From positions 1-18,693 of the forward strand of contig NZ_BAAACP010000028.1 of assembly GCF_039521565.1 (NCBI RefSeq): 18,693 bases of DNA, given 5' to 3'. A model generated the notes under the pieces. The model did not search any database and was not told the DNA's origin. It worked only from the letters and a program-made list of their open reading frames with translations. The position numbers and the translations under genes were made by a program. Positions 15,281 to 18,693 of this stretch are shown one piece after another (the first letter of the stretch is position 1; each line of letters begins with the position of its first letter). This DNA comes from Paraclostridium tenue (GTDB taxonomy: Bacteria; Bacillota; Clostridia; Peptostreptococcales; Peptostreptococcaceae).

Positions 15281-15835
15281 ATGGGAAATAAGCTTACCAT
15301 AAAAACAATAGTTGCTATAGGAATTGGATCGGCGGTATTTATGATATTAGGGCGTTTTGGTTCTATACCAACAGGAATACCAAATACAAATATAGAAACT
15401 GCATATGCATTTTTAGCTTTAATGGCACTTATGTATGGTCCACTTGCAGGTTTTTTAATAGGTTTTATAGGACATTGTTTAAAAGATGCTATATTTTACG
15501 GATCACCATGGTTTAGTTGGGTTATAGCATCAGCTGTAGTTGGATTAGTAATAGGTCTTATATATAAGAAAATTAATATTAGTGGAGGCGAATTTAATAA
15601 AAAGGAAATAATAATATTTAATATTACTCAAATTATTGCAAATGCACTAGCATGGTTTGTAGTAGCACCAACACTAGATATATTAATTTATGCAGAACCT
15701 GCATCTAAGGTATATTTACAAGGTATTTTGGGTGGAATTGGAAATATACTAACAGTAGCAGTTTTAGGAACTATTATAATAAAGAGCTATGCAAAAACTA
15801 AGATACCAACGGGTAGTTTAGATAGAGAACTATAA
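15281..15835 (+). CDS. ECF transporter S component, UPF0397 family
   Basis: This 184-aa membrane protein has about five to six helices and is the substrate-binding subunit of an energy-coupling factor importer. The segment GIPNTNIETAYAFLALMALM followed by YGPLAGFLIGFIGHCLKDA is the UPF0397 (PF07155) signature. Such proteins are often labelled riboflavin transporters, but that label rests on similarity. It is the first gene of a three-gene operon, 12 bases before the ATPase gene. AAGGAGG (15266-15272) lies eight bases before the ATG. The control region shows no FMN riboswitch, so the substrate stays open. Confidence 0.9.
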   Translation: MGNKLTIKTIVAIGIGSAVFMILGRFGSIPTGIPNTNIETAYAFLALMALMYGPLAGFLIGFIGHCLKDAIFYGSPWFSWVIASAVVGLVIGLIYKKINISGGEFNKKEIIIFNITQIIANALAWFVVAPTLDILIYAEPASKVYLQGILGGIGNILTVAVLGTIIIKSYAKTKIPTGSLDREL

Positions 15836-15847
15836 AAGGAGATTCGT

Positions 15848-17554
15848 ATGAAAAAGAAAATAATAGAATTTAAAGATTTTACTTTTAAATATAGAGTTCA
15901 AGCTAAACCTACTTTAAAAAATATAAATCTTACAATATACGAAGGTGAGAAAGTATTAATAGTAGGTCCGTCGGGTTCTGGTAAAAGTACTTTAGCTCAT
16001 TGTATAAATGGACTTACACCTTTTTACTATCAAGGAACTAGTACGGGTAGCTTAAAAATAATGGAAAAAGAAGCAAAAGATATGGGTATCTTTGAGATAT
16101 CAAAGATGGTAGGAACAGTACTTCAAGACCCTGATAGTCAATTTATAGGTTTAACGGTAGCGGAAGATATAGCTTTTAAATTAGAAAATGATTGTACGCC
16201 TCAAAGTAAGATGAAATCTATGGTGAAAAAAGTGTCAAAATTAGTTGGTATAGATAAACAACTAGATTCATCTCCATATAGTTTATCTGGAGGGCAAAAA
16301 CAAAGAGTTACTTTAGCTGGAGTTACAGTAGATGATGTCGATATATTATTATTTGATGAACCTCTAGCGAGTTTAGACCCGGCAACAGGTAAAAATGCTA
16401 TAAAACTTATAGATAAGATAAAACATGAAACTGATAAAACAATAATTATAATAGAGCATAGATTAGAGGATGTTCTTCATTGTGATGTTGATAGAATAAT
16501 AGTTATGGATGAAGGTATGATAATTGCTGACATGAGTGCAGACGAATTGATTTCATCTGATGTATTAAAGAAAAGTGGTATTCGTGAACCACTTTATATT
16601 ACAGCTCTTAAGTATGCAGGTGTGAATATAACTCCAGATATAAAACCTGGACATATAAATACTATAGATACAAGTAAGTGTAAAGAAAGCCTTGAAAAAT
16701 GGAATAATCATAGTGAGGTTGATAAAGTTAAAAAGGAAAGCGAAACTTTACTAGAATTAAAAAATATATCTTTTAAATATGAAAAAGATAAACCTATTTT
16801 AAATGATATATCATTTAAAATAAATAAAGGTGAGATGGTAAGTATAGTAGGTAAAAATGGAGCAGGTAAATCTACTATATCTAAATTAATTTGTGGTTTT
16901 TATAAGCAAACTAGTGGAGAAATAATTTTAAATAATAGAGATATCACTAATGATTCTATTAAAGAGCGTGCGGAAAAAATTGGAATAGTTATGCAAAATC
17001 CTAATCAAATGATATCCAAAACTATGATATATGACGAAGTTGCATTAGGTCTTAAATTTAGAGGTTTCAAAGATGAGGATATAAAAGAAAGAGTATATGA
17101 AACATTAAAAATATGTGGATTATATGAGTATCGTAATTGGCCAATATCAGCACTTAGTTATGGTCAGAAAAAACGTGTTACAATAGCTTCTATTTTAGTA
17201 TTAAATCCGGAAATAATAATTCTTGATGAGCCAACAGCTGGACAAGATTTTAGACATTATAATGAAATAATGGAATTTTTAGTTGAGTTAAATAAAAAAG
17301 GTGTAACTATAATAATGATTACACACGATATGCATTTGATGCTTGAATATACTAATAGAGCTATTGTTTTAGCTGATGGAAAGAAGTTAGATGATGATAC
17401 TTCAGCTAGTATATTAACAAATAGTGAAGTTATTAAACAAGCTAATTTAAAAGAAACTTCTATTTATGAATTAGCAGTTAGGTGTGAATTAGATAATCCA
17501 CAAAATTTTGTAAATAAATTTATTGAATATGATAGGAGGATTAGAAGAGTATGA
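15848..17554 (+). CDS. ECF transporter ATPase, two fused nucleotide-binding domains
   Basis: This 568-aa cytoplasmic protein fuses the two ATPases (EcfA and EcfA') that are separate in many ECF systems. Domain 1: Walker A GPSGSGKST (40-48), Q-loop Gln93, signature LSGGQ (146-150), Walker B ending Asp170-Glu171, His204. Domain 2: GKNGAGKST (335-343), Gln383, signature LSYGQ (436-440), Asp460-Glu461, His493. All catalytic residues are present in both, so both sites may be active. The second signature has Tyr in place of Gly. The linker (about 245-300) is charged. GGAG lies upstream of the ATG. The gene overlaps the next by four bases (ATGA), indicating translational coupling. Confidence 0.94.
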   Translation: MKKKIIEFKDFTFKYRVQAKPTLKNINLTIYEGEKVLIVGPSGSGKSTLAHCINGLTPFYYQGTSTGSLKIMEKEAKDMGIFEISKMVGTVLQDPDSQFIGLTVAEDIAFKLENDCTPQSKMKSMVKKVSKLVGIDKQLDSSPYSLSGGQKQRVTLAGVTVDDVDILLFDEPLASLDPATGKNAIKLIDKIKHETDKTIIIIEHRLEDVLHCDVDRIIVMDEGMIIADMSADELISSDVLKKSGIREPLYITALKYAGVNITPDIKPGHINTIDTSKCKESLEKWNNHSEVDKVKKESETLLELKNISFKYEKDKPILNDISFKINKGEMVSIVGKNGAGKSTISKLICGFYKQTSGEIILNNRDITNDSIKERAEKIGIVMQNPNQMISKTMIYDEVALGLKFRGFKDEDIKERVYETLKICGLYEYRNWPISALSYGQKKRVTIASILVLNPEIIILDEPTAGQDFRHYNEIMEFLVELNKKGVTIIMITHDMHLMLEYTNRAIVLADGKKLDDDTSASILTNSEVIKQANLKETSIYELAVRCELDNPQNFVNKFIEYDRRIRRV

Positions 17555-18381
17555 AAACAACAATGCTATCATATATAAAAGAAAATTCACCTATCCATAA
17601 TTTGACAGGTGCTACAAAATTAATATTTTTTATAGCTTGGTCTATGTCATCTATGATAACTTATGATACAAGAGTTCTTATAGGTATGTTAATTTTAAGC
17701 CTTATAATATTTAAAATATCAAGGATAAAATTCAAAGATGTAGCATTTGTTGTATACTTTATTTTTTTCTTTATGATATTAAATAATATTGCTATATTTA
17801 TATTAGGACCTTATCAAGGTGTTGAAATTTATGGAACTAGAACGGATTTACTAAAATTAATAGGACCATATACTATAACAACAGAGCAGTTATTTTATCA
17901 ATTAAACTTTAACTTAAAGATATTAGCAACAATACCTATGGCCTTATTATTTATAGTTACTACGGACCCTAGTGAATTTGCAGCATCATTAAATAAACTA
18001 GGTATAAATTATAAAATTGCATATTCAGTAGCAATAGCTCTAAGATATATACCTGATATACAAAGAGATTATCATGATATATCTTATGCACAGCAAGCTA
18101 GAGGTATAGATATGTCTAGAAAAGAAAAACTAAGTAAACGTCTTAAAAATATTTCATCTATACTTATGCCTTTAATATTTTCAAGTTTAGAGAGGATAGA
18201 AGTTATAAGTTGTGCTATGGAACTTAGAGGATTTGGAAATAAAAGAAAACGTACTTGGTATAATTCAAGAAAATTTAAATTAAGTGATTATATAGCTATA
18301 ATTTTAGCTATATTAATCTTGATAGGATCTTTATATATAACATTTAAAAATGGAAACAGATTTTATAATCCATTTATATAA
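17551..18381 (+). CDS. ECF transporter transmembrane component EcfT
   Basis: This 276-aa membrane protein has about five to six helices and couples the ATPases to the S component. The two EcfT coupling motifs are present: QQARGIDMS (ARG at 183-185) and ELRGFGN (LRG-type at 225-227), in the cytoplasmic region that contacts the ATPase grooves. The start ATG overlaps the stop of the ATPase gene by four bases, and AGGAGG lies within the end of that gene. With the two preceding genes it forms a complete dedicated (group I type) importer. A strong terminator follows directly. Confidence 0.93.
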   Translation: MKTTMLSYIKENSPIHNLTGATKLIFFIAWSMSSMITYDTRVLIGMLILSLIIFKISRIKFKDVAFVVYFIFFFMILNNIAIFILGPYQGVEIYGTRTDLLKLIGPYTITTEQLFYQLNFNLKILATIPMALLFIVTTDPSEFAASLNKLGINYKIAYSVAIALRYIPDIQRDYHDISYAQQARGIDMSRKEKLSKRLKNISSILMPLIFSSLERIEVISCAMELRGFGNKRKRTWYNSRKFKLSDYIAIILAILILIGSLYITFKNGNRFYNPFI

Positions 18382-18431
18382 AAAAGTTAACTCAAGGTAA
18401 TTTATTAATTACTTATGAGTTAACTTTTTTT
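18381..18431 (+). terminator. Terminator of the ECF operon
   Basis: A 14-bp outer stem (18381-18394 with 18416-18429) with an inner GTAATT/AATTAC stem, then a T-run. It begins at the last base of the ecfT stop codon and is A/T flanked on both sides, so it may be bidirectional. Confidence 0.9.
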
Positions 18432-18470
18432 ATTTTTATTTGTTAGAATTATAATTATTAAAATTTATAG

Positions 18471-18623
18471 GAAATTACTGAATTAATAAAATTAATATAT
18501 TGTATTATTGTAGCAGGTAAAATAGATACGGTTATAGTTTCAGAACCAACATTAAGTGCACTATTAAGTAAAAATGAAAATATAAATTTAAAATATTATA
18601 AATCTTATATAAAAAATAATTAA
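18471..18623 (+). pseudogene. Remnant of an ABC-transporter substrate-binding protein
   Basis: This 50-codon open stretch has no start codon or ribosome binding site and stops at 18621-18623. Its middle, AGKIDTVIVSEPTLSALLSK, resembles the 'G-x-D-x-x-x-x-x-EP' region of periplasmic-type binding proteins of the NMT1/THI5/SsuA class. An intact protein is about 300 aa, so the signal peptide, N-terminal lobe and C-terminal part are missing. An in-frame stop (18468-18470) lies just upstream. The parent gene probably decayed in place. The assignment rests on one short motif region. It has no detectable promoter. Confidence 0.5.
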
Positions 18624-18693
18624 ATTAATGGAGAGATATAAAAATATTAATTTTGTTAAGTTATATATTGATAAATTAGGAATATAAACTAAA
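18624..18693. other. AT-rich sequence after the remnant, no supported gene
   Basis: A 19-codon frame starts at ATG 18628 and stops at 18687, but it is too short and unrecognisable to call. It may be further debris of the same gene. Confidence 0.4.

Overview
This 18.7 kb window is very AT-rich and dense in genes. It looks like a chromosomal segment of a low-GC Gram-positive anaerobe of the Clostridia, most likely Peptostreptococcaceae (Clostridioides / Romboutsia / Paraclostridium type). That placement is inferred from codon use, strong AGGAGG ribosome binding sites, frequent TTG starts and the protein families present. There is no phage, transposon, CRISPR array or restriction system. Most genes are housekeeping or poorly characterised conserved genes.

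Left part (1-2500): the window opens in the 3' part of a plus-strand 5S rRNA, the end of an rRNA operon. A bidirectional terminator separates it from three minus-strand genes: a core-only DEAD-box RNA helicase, the MntP-like membrane protein YtaF, and a small cysteine-rich protein with two DUF1540 modules. Two of these three start at TTG when read from their ribosome binding sites. A gap of about 400 bp (2472-2870) follows. It holds a candidate small transcription unit with its own terminator, and a 16-nt perfect inverted repeat whose second arm lies just before the ribosome binding site of the next gene.

Middle part (2871-15016), all on the plus strand: a DUF1846/UPF0371 protein of unknown function; DNA polymerase IV (dinB); a MepA-like MATE transporter; a PHP-domain phosphoesterase; a four-S1-domain RNA-binding protein with a cre-like site in its leader; a class V aminotransferase / cysteine-desulfurase-like enzyme probably cotranscribed with a DUF2383 helical protein; a second MATE transporter; and a YgiQ radical SAM protein with a long basic low-complexity tail. 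Most units are single genes with their own promoter and a strong intrinsic terminator.

Right part (15017-18693): a complete dedicated ECF vitamin-type transporter operon: S component (UPF0397 family), fused double ATPase and EcfT. It is driven by a textbook TTGACA-N17-TATAAT promoter with a 19-bp palindrome directly upstream and a repeated half-site in the leader. It ends at a long terminator. Beyond it, 18471-18623 holds a remnant of an ABC-transporter substrate-binding protein, an apparently decayed gene.

I found no clear novel multi-gene system. The most interesting signals are regulatory: the 2560-2845 small-RNA/inverted-repeat region, the ECF operon control region, and the ECF operon's unproven substrate next to a decayed importer gene.
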